Shown here: positions 48,189 through 58,130 of the stretch, piece by piece
Numbering within the stretch: the first letter of the stretch is position 1
Layout: every line of letters begins with the position of its first letter
Assembly: GCA_023079485.1 (NCBI GenBank)
Contig: CM041083.1
Location: 170,420,451 to 170,484,450, forward strand
DNA from: Archilochus colubris
Lineage: Eukaryota; Chordata; Aves; Apodiformes; Trochilidae
Direction: 5' to 3'
Length of the DNA: 64,000 nt
Position numbers and translations under genes: made by a program
The notes under the pieces: model-generated
What the model saw: only the letters and a program-made list of their open reading frames with translations
Databases searched by the model: none
What the model was told of the DNA's origin: nothing

Positions 48189-48868
48189 CTGATTATGCAA
48201 GAAATGGTGCGTGTTGTGCAGGAGACCAACCATACAGACGTCAGCTCTCCAAGATGATTCACCTACTCCTGCTCTGCAACACCAGCTTTTCCATACAGAT
48301 CCCCTGTCTACATGGGTATCCAGATTCATCCTCTCTAATGTTGAGCTTTTTTTCCCTGGCATGCCTAAAGTAAAGGCTGTCTTTAGGTTCTTCCTATAGT
48401 CAGGCTATGGGAACATGTGCCTTGGGAAGGCAGCTCTGCTCTTCATGGGCTGACTCACTGCTGGTAGAGCTCACCATTGACTGAGGAAAGAGCCTCGGGC
48501 AAGGCTGGCAAGGCTGTGGTGTGCATGCCCCGACCAGCCAGCCCTGCTGGTGGGCTGAGAGGAGACCTTGCAAGGTGTGAAAGCCTTACTGACACTCCTC
48601 TGGGGTGACTCGGCTCCTGGCTGAGGTAATTCAGTTAAATAAGTACAATTACAGAGCCAAGCCCATGGTGACTTAAGCTGCAGCCCCACTTTGAGTTGGA
48701 GACGTGCCCCACCATGCCCTGGGGGCTGCACTTGGGCATCCCCAACCCGCAGTGGCTGCAGCACCCTGAAAGCACCAGCCCGAGTGCCTCTGTCCCCATG
48801 CAAAGCTGTGACCCATTTCCACTGGCAGCCCTCATTTCACCCCTCCTTCCATCACTGTGTTTTGACTG
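48189..48868. other. Unique sequence upstream of a CR1 copy
   Basis: No gene is recognised. Frames of 70-110 codons near 48.5-48.9 kb lie on both strands and some run into the CR1 copy; they lack family features. Confidence 0.55.
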
Positions 48869-49702
48869 CAGAGGGACCTGGACAGGTTGTAGAGTTGGGC
48901 TGATTCCAATGGGATGAGGTTCCACAAGGCCAAGTGCCGGGTCCTGCACTTTGGCCACAACAACCCCATGGGGAACTCCAGGCTGGGCATGGAGTGGCTG
49001 AGAGCAGCCAGACAGAGAGGGACCTGGGAGTCTGGATTGACAGGAAGCTGAACATGAGCCAGCAGTGTGCCCAGGTGGCCAAGAAGGCCAATGGCATCCT
49101 GGCCTATATCAAGAACAGCGTGGCCAGCAGGTCCAGGGAAGGGATTCTGCCCCTGTACTCAGCTCTGGTGAGGCCACACCTGGAGTCCTGTGTCCAGTTC
49201 TGGGCCGCTCAGTTCAGGAAGGAGATTGAGGTGCTAGAGCAGGTCCAGAGAAGAGCAAGGAGGCTGTGAAGGGATCCAGCACAAGTCCTGTGAGGAAGGG
49301 ATGAGGGATCTGGGGGTGCTCAGCCTGGAGAAGAGGAGGCTCAGTGGAGACCTCATCACTCTACAACTCCCTGAAAGGAGGGGGAGCCAGGGGGCAGGTG
49401 GTCTCTTCTCCCAGGCAGCTCTCAGCAAGACAAGAGGGCATGGACTTAAGCTCTGCCAGGGGAGGTTTAGATTAGATATTAGAAAAGAAATCTTTACAGA
49501 GGAGGTGATCAGGCATTGGAATGGGCTGCCCAGGGAAGTAGTGGATTCTCCGTTCCTGGAGATATTTAAAAAGAGACTGGATGTGGCACTCAGTGCCATG
49601 GGCTGGTACCTGCAGCGGTAGTGGATCAAGGGTTGGACTTGATGATCTCAGAGGTCCCTTCCAATCCATCCAATTCTATGATTCTATTCTATGATTCTAT
49701 GA
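48869..49702 (+). mobile_element. CR1 LINE copy, 834 bp, longest in the window
   Basis: It starts at GAGGGACCTGGACAGGTTGT and covers the end of the reverse transcriptase region, the ORF2 C-terminus and the 3' tail, finishing with GAGGTCCCTTCCAATCCATC and several ATTCTATG/ATTCT units. It is the best-preserved copy here and is 5'-truncated as usual for CR1. It shares its subfamily with the copies at 38109 and 51326, and faces the latter in opposite orientation 1.6 kb away. Divergence between these copies looks low. Confidence 0.96.
48900..49621 (+). pseudogene. CR1 ORF2 C-terminal remnant, frameshifted
   Basis: Within the CR1 copy the end of ORF2 can be read in three pieces. The first (about 48920-48985) is in the frame giving [11 protein letters not shown]. 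The second (to the TGA at 49267-49269) reads [18 protein letters not shown], then [20 protein letters not shown] and VQRRARRL. The third (49301-49621) reads [20 protein letters not shown]. Breaks are visible near 48990 and at 49267-49280. The protein is the LINE reverse transcriptase tail that follows the catalytic core; no catalytic residues are present, so no enzyme can be made. The break at 49267 is shared with the copy at 51.7 kb. Confidence 0.85.
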
Positions 49703-51325
49703 CTTCCCTCTTTTTTCCAGGGTTTGTTCCCAAGTGTTGAGCATCTCCCTGCTGCCTGTTTCTGCAGCTGCTGCCTCACACATGCTTCCTCTTCTCTTCC
49801 CCGGGTACAGCCTCTCCCTCGAGCATTTCTCTCCCGCGGAGCTGCTGCTCTTTCCCACCAAGCAGAGTCTCACCCCTGTGTTTCAGGCAGCGCCACAGAC
49901 ATTCACCAGACTTTGATTCTCTGGGGTTGTGTTCTGCAGAAGGCATCCACTGCCCCCAAGGGACCTCAAGTCCCTTCCTCAGGGGAGGGTCATGGAGAAG
50001 ACAGAATTAATTATAGAGATGCAGCACTTGCTTCTGACTCCAGACACAGAGGAATCTTTCGTAAGGGAAAGGGACTGGAGCAGCCCAAGGGTGTTACAAA
50101 TGTCTTCGCGGAGTAATGGGTCCCCAGTGCCCTGATGTATGGAGTTACCTTCTCTAAGGCTGTTCAACATCTGTCCCATTTCCCCTATATTGCATCTTTT
50201 GGAGGAGCAGTGGAATTTATCTTCCTTTTACTTTTTTTATAACAAAATAACATGTCATTTTCAAAGTTATAGACAGGGGCTAGGAGATGGTTTCTTATGT
50301 AGGTGTGAGTGCTGCTTTGCAGGAGATACATGATCCCAAGACACAGGGTGGTTTGTGGGGGTGACATGGAACGTGTGACAGTCTGCAGGGTGTAGGACAT
50401 TTTCAGTCCAATTGCAGGCATATCACAGTCTGGTCCCCTGGACGCAGGATATAGCAGGTCCTTTTCCACAAACCAAATTGTGCCCCTTCCACCAGTCCTT
50501 GTCCTTTATGTCCATCATCAAGCCTGGAGCAAGCCAGGTGGTCTATGAGCAGCCTCCTGTCCATATTAGGGCAGAGTTTATGGTCTCAACTTTATTTGCC
50601 TCTTCTATCCTGAGCAAGAAATGGAGAGCTGGATTTCTGTCTTCTAGTCTGAAGAGACTAGAGTCAGACTTTTCATCCTTTCTGGGGAATAAACTACTGT
50701 AACTAGGCACCACAAGGGAGTTATTGAAGTTACAGAGAAGGAACAAGGGCTTGAAAGTTTGACTACAAAGAGCATGGCCTATTAATAGATTTGGTCATGG
50801 CCCAATGCAGCTGTAGGCCCACTGAGTGGGACAGTATGTCCTAATGTCCTTTGTTGACTGATTACACCCTCAACCCTTCTTTTTTTCCCTGTGTTACTCC
50901 TTTACTTCCCTCCTGGTGTTTCAAGCTTCTGATTGATCAGGGTTGTGGGTAAGAGAAAAAAAATATTTATATTAGAGCATAACTACTCTATATTGCCAAG
51001 TTAAAGGTGTGTAACTGAGCAGGGCTGCTGGGGAAGGGCAGGTGTACCTCACAGCTGCTTCATCTTTGCTGCTCTTCTCTGATGAGGAGCAAAGCAGTCT
51101 GCATGGGTGGGTTGGGGAGTGGGAAGGAGCAGGTCAGAGCAACTGTTTGTGTGGCATTCCAGTGTGTGCCAGCTTGCTCTGGCACCTGCCTGCTGAACTC
51201 AGGCTGTCAGAAGCACCAGAGCCTGAATAAACACTCCAAAAAGATAATTATGTTCTGCTACAGTAGGACAATTACATATGCATACAATTTAACTACTCAA
51301 ATAGCAGAGGAAAAGATTATGAGTT
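49703..51325. other. Spacer between inverted CR1 copies
   Basis: 1.6 kb of unique sequence separates the two opposed CR1 copies. No gene is recognised. The 130-codon plus frame at 49724-50116 has a hydrophobic, cysteine-rich start but no family resemblance, and overlaps other frames. Confidence 0.55.
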
Positions 51326-51927
51326 AGAATCATAGAATCATTTGGGTTGGAAAGGACCTCTAAGATCATCAAGTCCAACCCTTTATCCACTACCACTGTG
51401 GTTACCAGACCATGGCACTGTGTGCCACATCCAGTCTCTTCTTAAAAGCCTCCAGGGGCAGAGAATCCACCACCTCCCTAGGCAGCCCATTCCAATGCCT
51501 GATCACCCTCTTGGTAAAGAATTTTTTCCTAATATCCAACCTAAACCTCCCCTGGCACAACTTGAGACCGTGCCCTCTTGCCTTACTGAGAGCTGCCTGG
51601 GAAAAGAGACCAACCCTCCCCTGGCTACCCCCTCCTTTCAGGGAGTTGTAGAGAGTGATGAGGTCTCCCCTGAGCCTCCTCTTCTCCAGGCTGAACATCC
51701 CCAGCTCCCTCAGCCCTCCCTCACAGGACTTGTGCTGGATCCACTCACAGCCTCCTTGCTCTTCTCTGGACCTGCTCCAGGACCTCAATCTCCTTCCTGA
51801 ACTGAGGGGCCCAGAACTGGACACAGGCCTCCAGGTGTGGCCTCACCAGCGCTGAGTACAGGGGCAGAATCCCTTCCCTGGACCTGCTGGCCACGCTGTT
51901 CTTGATATAGGCCAGGATGCCATTGGC
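51326..51927 (-). mobile_element. CR1 LINE copy, 602 bp, inverted relative to the 49-kb copy
   Basis: On the plus strand it begins AGAATCATAGAATCATTTGG and matches the reverse complement of 49087-49702 almost throughout, ending at GCCAGGATGCCATTGGC where the sequence departs from CR1. The 3' tail has about two octamers. It is the same subfamily as the copies at 38109 and 48869. Confidence 0.96.
51402..51927 (-). pseudogene. CR1 ORF2 C-terminal remnant, frameshifted
   Basis: The minus strand has an upstream piece reading [20 protein letters not shown] to VQRRARRL and a stop at 51745, and a downstream piece in the next frame (51402 to about 51750) reading [20 protein letters not shown] and [20 protein letters not shown]. 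The frame change falls at the same place and in the same direction as in the 49-kb copy. The upstream frame runs past the CR1 5' end into unrelated sequence (to 52158), which makes a chimeric open frame with no supported function. Confidence 0.85.
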
Positions 51928-54770
51928 ATTAAGTGGGATCAGGGTGGCTACTAGTCCAAAATAAGTCTCACCATGGAAGGCCCTCTTTTTTTCTGATTTG
52001 TCAGGAATCTGATGTCTTCTTCGCTTGTCCCCAGACTCTCTTGACACGTTTGAGTGGTCTCTCCATGCCCTCAAAAGCCAGCCCCACACGTCCCATGCAG
52101 AGGGCATGAAAAGCATGTTGAAAAGCATGAATCTGGTCTTGGAAGAAGGCTCTGGCACATAATTAACTGACCAGATAGGCCAATGCTTTGTGGTTTTTTG
52201 GATTCACCCCGGGCACAGGTAGAGCCAGGTAAGGAGAGTATCTCCTGGTTCAGAGGAACTCCCCGGAGCACACAGAGAGGTGCTTCAGTGCCACAGGCTC
52301 TGTAATTTTTCTTGGTGCGTCAGGACACTTTTGCAGAACCTCTGACTCAGGCTTTCACCCTGATTGTCAAAAAACCTTCTACTGACTGTCACCCTCAGGA
52401 AAACAGAAGTTTGATTTGGTCTCAGAACTGAGACATTAGAGCCTAGTGATAGCTGTGCTTGTGGTGCAAGGAGCTGCAGTGCCCAGCAATTTCTTACCAC
52501 TGCTTGTGTGTTTGGAGTAAGCCCCATAGCATCAGGTTATGGTGGAATTCTGAAGAACAGCTCCAAGCTCTTTCACTCCTTCAAAGATGAAGGAGGAGAC
52601 CGAGTAAAAGAGTCAAGAAGCCAGCGAAGTGGCAGAAGTGGACGGTGCTGCTGTGGTCCTGTGGTAGAAGAAGGACCAAGGTTCACAACGAGGCTCTGTC
52701 TTTGTGCTGGAATAAAACCATCAGCAAAGTGAGAAAGAACAGAGTAAGGCTGCTGGGGAGTTAGGATGTGGCAGCACCATGCGTTAGCCACACTGTGATA
52801 ACTCCATAGACAAATGCTCCTACCCTAAGATAAACAGTTTCTCAGTGGACATGGGATAAGCTGTCTCATATTTTCCATGGAGCAAGAGTAGGAGACCCGG
52901 CAGCCACGCTGGGAGCTGTTGCTGTTTTAGAAGGTCACACCCAAGTTTGCCACGAGGTCACTTTTTCACATTGCCAAGCCCACACTGGGGAGAGGAGCCA
53001 ACCCAAATGGACTGAAGAATGCAAAACAAGAATCTCAGCCTGGGCACCCTCGGAGCCGCCTTGGCATAACCCCATGGGTGAAGAGTGGATGAGAAATAAC
53101 AAGGAAAAGACAGAAAGAAGTAGTCTTCTGAAAAGTAGGAAGAGGGAAGCAAGGGGGTTTTGAATTGCTGGAGTGTTTAAAGACAGTTATTTTTAAAATA
53201 CAGTTCTGCAGCATGAGATAAATGTCCTGTTGTTTCTGTGGCATATTTACAAGTGACTCATTAAATATTTCAATAATAATGTATTGTTCCTGAGATGGAA
53301 GGATTGACTGTGAATGAGAGCCATTGCTAAAAATTAGGAACAGGCAGCAGCATGACTCAAAATACCACTCTGCAGCCCAGTAGGCATCTGCAAATTCAGA
53401 TGATATGTGTTTCTAAAAATTTGGCTTTATTTACTGGTATAAGCTGATGGTGACCTCTTGATTTCTGCTGAAGTAGACTGGTTGACACTGGAAGAAGGAA
53501 TGAATTTCATTATTTGCATTAAAAAGAAAACATTGGAGTTTTGATGTGGAAAATGTCTCCTCACTGATCTTAAGAAATATCATAACACTGCTTCTTCCTG
53601 TAATTCCTGTAGCAAGACCACACTTTATACTTCAGGTATAACATGAGGTTTGGAAAGACAAAGTTCAGAGACTTCAATAAGTGTCGAATTCATCATGTCC
53701 CCTCAGGAGTTATTTCAGTGCTTAATTAATCACTGTTAAGATGTGCACCTTATTGCTAGCTGAAACAGAGCTAGCTTCAGCCTCCAGCCATGAGATCTTG
53801 TTACATGTTGCCTGGTAGATTAAAGAGCCTCTCCTATATAAATTCTATGAAAAAAATTAACTTGTTACAGAATAAAAATTGGGTGAGGCATGTCAAATTG
53901 CAGGTTTATAGGTCACGAGAAGGTTTGCGGATAATTTTATGCTCGGTGCTCATAACAAATGCTGACACCACATTTAGAAAAGAATGATAGTTCCTCCTCT
54001 TGGTAATTAGGGACGCCTGAAGGGTCTGAGTATGATTAAGGTTTCAGAAGAACTGTGAGCCTTCAATTCAGATGGTAGTTTCCAGCCCTATACTTTTGTT
54101 CAGTGGTTCTTCTGGGTTTCTTATCTGCTTTGCCAGGTGAGTCACTTCCAGTAAAAAGCACAATTGTTGCAGAGTTCAAGGAGAATAAACAAAAGGTATG
54201 GGCTTGTTCTCCTCTCCCTGAAGTGAGCTAAAATCACAGCCTTTGCCTGGTCAGGGTTCGGGCACATTTGGAACACATTCACTCCTCATGCTCTGCATTC
54301 TTCTTGCAAATAATACATAATTATGGAGATGTAGCCTCAAGTGGAAAAGGCTGTTTACACAAGCTATCTACATACAGACAATAATACTTTTCTACATGCC
54401 TGCTTTAGAGATATTTAAGAAGTTAATTTCTTTGTATTTCACTTGAGGTCTGTCCCAGCATGCTAATAGCTGGGTTCTAAATCGCTGCCATACAGATGCT
54501 TCCAAGAGTATTGTGCATTTTATTATTGTGTTGTTCTCCCAATCTCCTCTAGTTTGCAGATGTCTTTCTTGTACTGAGGCACCCCTTTGTCAGACTGCCA
54601 CGTAAGGAAAACCAGCACCAAGGCAGTTGTTGTGCAGCACAAGTGCTTAACATTTTCTCATGCAGGGAACGGGAAAAAGCCAAAAAATAGGATGCATGAC
54701 ACTGCAAATCCTCCATCAGGCAGAAAGAAGAGGTGTTTCATGTATCTGTCTCCTTCAAAAGGCACAAGGG

Positions 54771-54848
54771 ATGAGGAAACTGGGTTTGGGATGAGTCCCC
54801 AAACAGGGGACGAGGAAACTGGGTTCTGGTCCCCCACCAACTCAGAAG
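54771..54848. repeat. Degenerate tandem repeat, 39-bp (about 2 x 20) period
   Basis: A[T/C]GAGGAAACTGGGTT occurs at 54771 and 54810, exactly 39 bases apart, with a partial ATGAG copy at 54791. Because 39 is a multiple of three, the 97-codon plus frame here shows DEETGF twice. This is explained by the DNA repeat and is not evidence of coding. Confidence 0.7.
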
Positions 54849-55981
54849 CATTTTTCCAACCAGTCAGAATTCAGGGCTGACGCCTTCCTGGTGTGATAAT
54901 TCCCCTCTGAGTGAGAAGGTAAACCCCACAGAGGCACTGAGAGACAACAGGCAAGCCAGGGAGTGGCTGTGAGATAGCAGGGGAGTTCCTGCCCAGGGAA
55001 AAGAGGAGTGCCAGGGACAACTCATGCATGTTGCATCATTAGGTAGACCAAATAAATAGTGTTCAAAGCAAGGAGGGGAGCTGGTTTGGCTTAGGCACTG
55101 GCATGACGCCTAGAGTTTTGTGGACTCATTGCTGGGCAGTTTTGAACCTGGCTCTCCTCTCCTTTAAAATGGGGACAAGGTACTTTCTTCCCTCAAGGAC
55201 TGCAAGGCGGATCCAGGCATTAAAAACTCCAGGATATGTCACGCAGGACAGAGATCTGTGCAGACATTTAAGTTGGCTGGCAGCTGGGGCACAGACCAGA
55301 GGCAACCAGCATGACCAGTTTGGGTCTGGATGGAAGGTATATCTGTGACTCCATGATAGAGCTTCAACTCATAACATCTAAGAACCATATTCTGCACAGA
55401 GAATCTCTGAAGATCCTACAGTTGTCTGGTCCTGATATCCAACTCAGATATTTTTGTGTTAGTTTATGTTGGATTTCTAGGTTTGTATCCCTCAGCACAG
55501 AGGAAAGAATTGAGTATTGTAACAATCATTTTAAATTGAAAGTTATTGTTCAACAGACTTATAAAAGCTTCATTTGGTTAGGAAGTACAGTTGAGCCTTC
55601 TCCAATGGGATCGGTGCTTAGAGTTACCCAAGTTAGCTAGCCCTCAGCTGGTCCTCAGATCCAGTTCATGAGCTCTGAACCTCATGAGTTTTCAAAGCCA
55701 AGGCTGAAAATCCCAGGAGAATGATCTTTCATGCAGGACTGAGCACCCCTAGTTTGCAGGCCAGCCTAGAGGCTGCACAGGAGTTACAGCTTCCTGTGGC
55801 CTAGGTTTAATATGCATTTATCAGGGGTTTTGAGAGCACCCACTGATGATATCTTGGAACAAATTCCCTGTGTATTCACATAAAGTGACAGAAACCATGT
55901 GGTTCTTTTTTGTTCCTCTTCACCACTGATGTAGTGTGGACATGATTTAATATGGAACTGAAAAGACATCAGGTAAATGGG

Positions 55982-56001
55982 AAAAAGGATTAATCCTTTT
56001 T
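55982..56001. repeat. Perfect 20-bp palindrome centred on GGATTAATCC
   Basis: AAAAAGGATT and AATCCTTTTT are exact reverse complements with no spacer. The centre GGATTAATCC joins two GGATTA/TAATCC motifs, the core recognised by K50 homeodomain proteins such as OTX, CRX and PITX. Binding is an inference. Confidence 0.8.
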
Positions 56002-57286
56002 AAACATCACCAAGAGCATGACCACCCGCCAGCCTTTTATACAAAGAAAATACTTGGCCAGAATGGGAAACTACCCTATGTAAAATGACAACTTCAAGCA
56101 TGCCATTCCTAATGAAGACACCAAAGTCAGTATTCTGTGCCCATGAAAAAAGAGAAACCCAGAAAACATGTTATTATCTGAGCAATTTGAGACAGGTTTG
56201 GGAGGAAGAATGTATCAGCACTGCAGGGACTCTGCAATAGTGGCATAGCCATTCTGTTGGGTTGCCCATGATGTGCACACCTTCTCTGGCAGTGTTAGCA
56301 TTTGGGTGGTGGACACTCAGTAGAAGCAGTGATAACCCTGTCCCACATACAGAGGTTTCTGTCAGCTCTGCCTCTCTTTGAAGAGAGAAGGCTCAGTAAA
56401 TGCACAAATAGACAAATTGCTCCTGAAGGAAAACAGTAGAGAGAAAAACCATCAAGGGGCACACAAAACATTTGAAGAATTACTCCCTCAGGAGAAGAAA
56501 ACTTGAGATGACACACTACTGAACACTCCAGTCCAGTCTGGTTTTTTAAGGTGTTCTAATTACTTGCTCCCTTCCTGACCTTTCATGAGCAGATCAGGGC
56601 CTTCTTTGAAAGCACCATGGGAGGATGCACATGTCCTCCTTGCCTTTCATCTGGCAGCCTTTAACAGCAGGCTTCTCACACTTGTGCTAAATGGGATTTA
56701 ATGATATGCCAACAACTGCATCGATTAGAGGAGGAGATAAGCCATCAAGTGCTGTTGTTTCAGAACAAATAACCTGCAATTTGGAAGCAATATGCTGGTT
56801 TAAAAACAAGGTGCACTTGTCCTACCCTTGCCTACAAGTCATGTCAGGTGAATAAAGCTCTTGTCTCCTAGACTACCAGGACATACACAACAAACATTAC
56901 CTGGTTTAATTTCTTTGCTGTTGTGTCTGTGTAATTAAGCAGAGAAACAGGCATGCCAGGGAAAGTCATCTTGACTCATCAAACATCATAGTCTCTTATT
57001 TCATTTGCCCTGAGATTTTGAAAGGTACAGCAGTGTTCTAGTCACAGGCATTTGCTTTAAGTGACCGAGTCAGCTCATGTTCTCCATCAGAAACCCCTGA
57101 TGGCATGCTCTATGTTTGGTTTTCAGAGAAAAAAGGCAAGAAGGTTTACACAGGCATAGCTGGGATTATGAAACTTCTGCGTGAGAGTGCAAGTTCATTT
57201 TTCCCACAGGGAATAAGAGACCATTGGTATGTTTTCAGAGGAACCATGCACCTCCTGTTTGCGTCCTTCTTTTACAAAGTCACTGG

Positions 57287-57436
57287 TAGAATCACAGAAT
57301 CACAGGATCATTTTGGTTGGAAAAGACTTTTAAGATGATCAAGTCCAACAGTTCTCCCAGCACACTGCCAAGTCCACTGCTAAACCATGACCCTAGGCAC
57401 CACATCTACAAATCTCTTAAATACCTCCAGGGATGG
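57287..57436 (-). mobile_element. CR1 LINE 3'-end fragment, 150 bp
   Basis: On the plus strand it starts TAGAATCACAGAATCACAGG, then TTTTGGTTGGAAAAGACTTT, AAGTCCAACAGTTCTCCCAG, CCTAGGCACCACATCTACAA and ATACCTCCAGGGATGG, where CR1 similarity stops. It resembles the subfamily of the 17264 copy more than the 38/49/51-kb group. It contains no coding remnant of note. Confidence 0.9.
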
Positions 57437-57989
57437 ATCATCCCATACTGTGTCCTGCCATCCAACAAAGGTGCAACCTGAAGGGTATACTGATGGCACC
57501 CCTGTAGGTATGGGATAACCCAAAGTTAGTAGCAAGCTTAAGATAACTGGGGCTCAAAATCTAGCCTGCTGAAGTACCAAGGAGCACATACACGTGGTTC
57601 ACCATGGAAAGTATAAATGTAACTTTTCCCTTAACAGTCCTGAGATTATAATTACTATCAGCAGCAGGAAAATTTACTGGTGGTGGTACATTACCATAAA
57701 CAGTTGAACCACCCTGACACTCTTCTTCCCTCCTTATTTGGCTGGGTGTGTGCTCAAGTAGATGCTGGGCAGCAGGGGTGTGGGTAGAGGAGGGAAAAGG
57801 GACATGCCCATGGGACATCATTCCCAGGTCAATAACTGAAATGCTTTTCTGCTCCCTTCGGTGCTCCAACTGACCCAGACATCACTGCTCCTACCACATC
57901 TCTCAGGAGCTGCCCTTGCAGCCTACTAGGTACTGCAAAGGGTATTCAGTTTATGCTTTGCTTTGTTCAATTTAATCTAATCGCTCTTG
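57437..57989. other. Unique sequence
   Basis: No gene or repeat is recognised between the CR1 fragment and the older CR1/L3-like trace. Confidence 0.55.
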
Positions 57990-58130
57990 GCCATAAAAGT
58001 CCTTTAACCACACTAAACAATTCCTTTTCCTCACTGGAGTTTACACCCATCAAATACTTGTAGATAGTTATCGTGCTTCCTTTAGTCATTGTGTAGCCAA
58101 GAAATACAAACCTAATCCAACTTCTCCTGG
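57990..58130 (-). mobile_element. Possible ancient CR1/L3-like trace
   Basis: The plus strand reads CATCAAATACTTGTAGATAG then TTATCGTGCTTCCTTTAGTC and AACCTAATCCAACTTCTCCT, which resembles, in order, the reverse complement of the ORF2 C-terminal region of old CR1/L3 elements (TCAAGTATTTGTAGACTGTT, ATCATGTCCCCCCTTAGTC). No tail is preserved and identity is modest. Confidence 0.4.

Larger units (their letters stand above)
51928..57286. other. Unique non-coding sequence, 5.4 kb
   Basis: No gene or transposon is recognised. It contains a 7-bp GCTAGCT/AGCTAGC hairpin (53755-53775), a degenerate short tandem repeat (54771-54848) and a perfect 20-bp palindrome (55982-56001). 53700-53990 is AT-rich with homeodomain-like TTAATTAAT and might be conserved. 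Confidence 0.55.

Noticed and set aside
51342..51800. 152-codon open frame on the plus strand
   Set aside because: It lies wholly on the antisense strand of a CR1 copy; the same composition gives long frames in other CR1 copies (for example 49234-49629). It is a by-product of the repeat, not a gene.
51745..52158. 137-codon minus frame joining unique sequence to CR1 ORF2
   Set aside because: The upstream half has no family resemblance and the downstream half is a CR1 remnant ending at the shared ORF2 stop. It is best seen as a chance read-through at the 5' truncation point.
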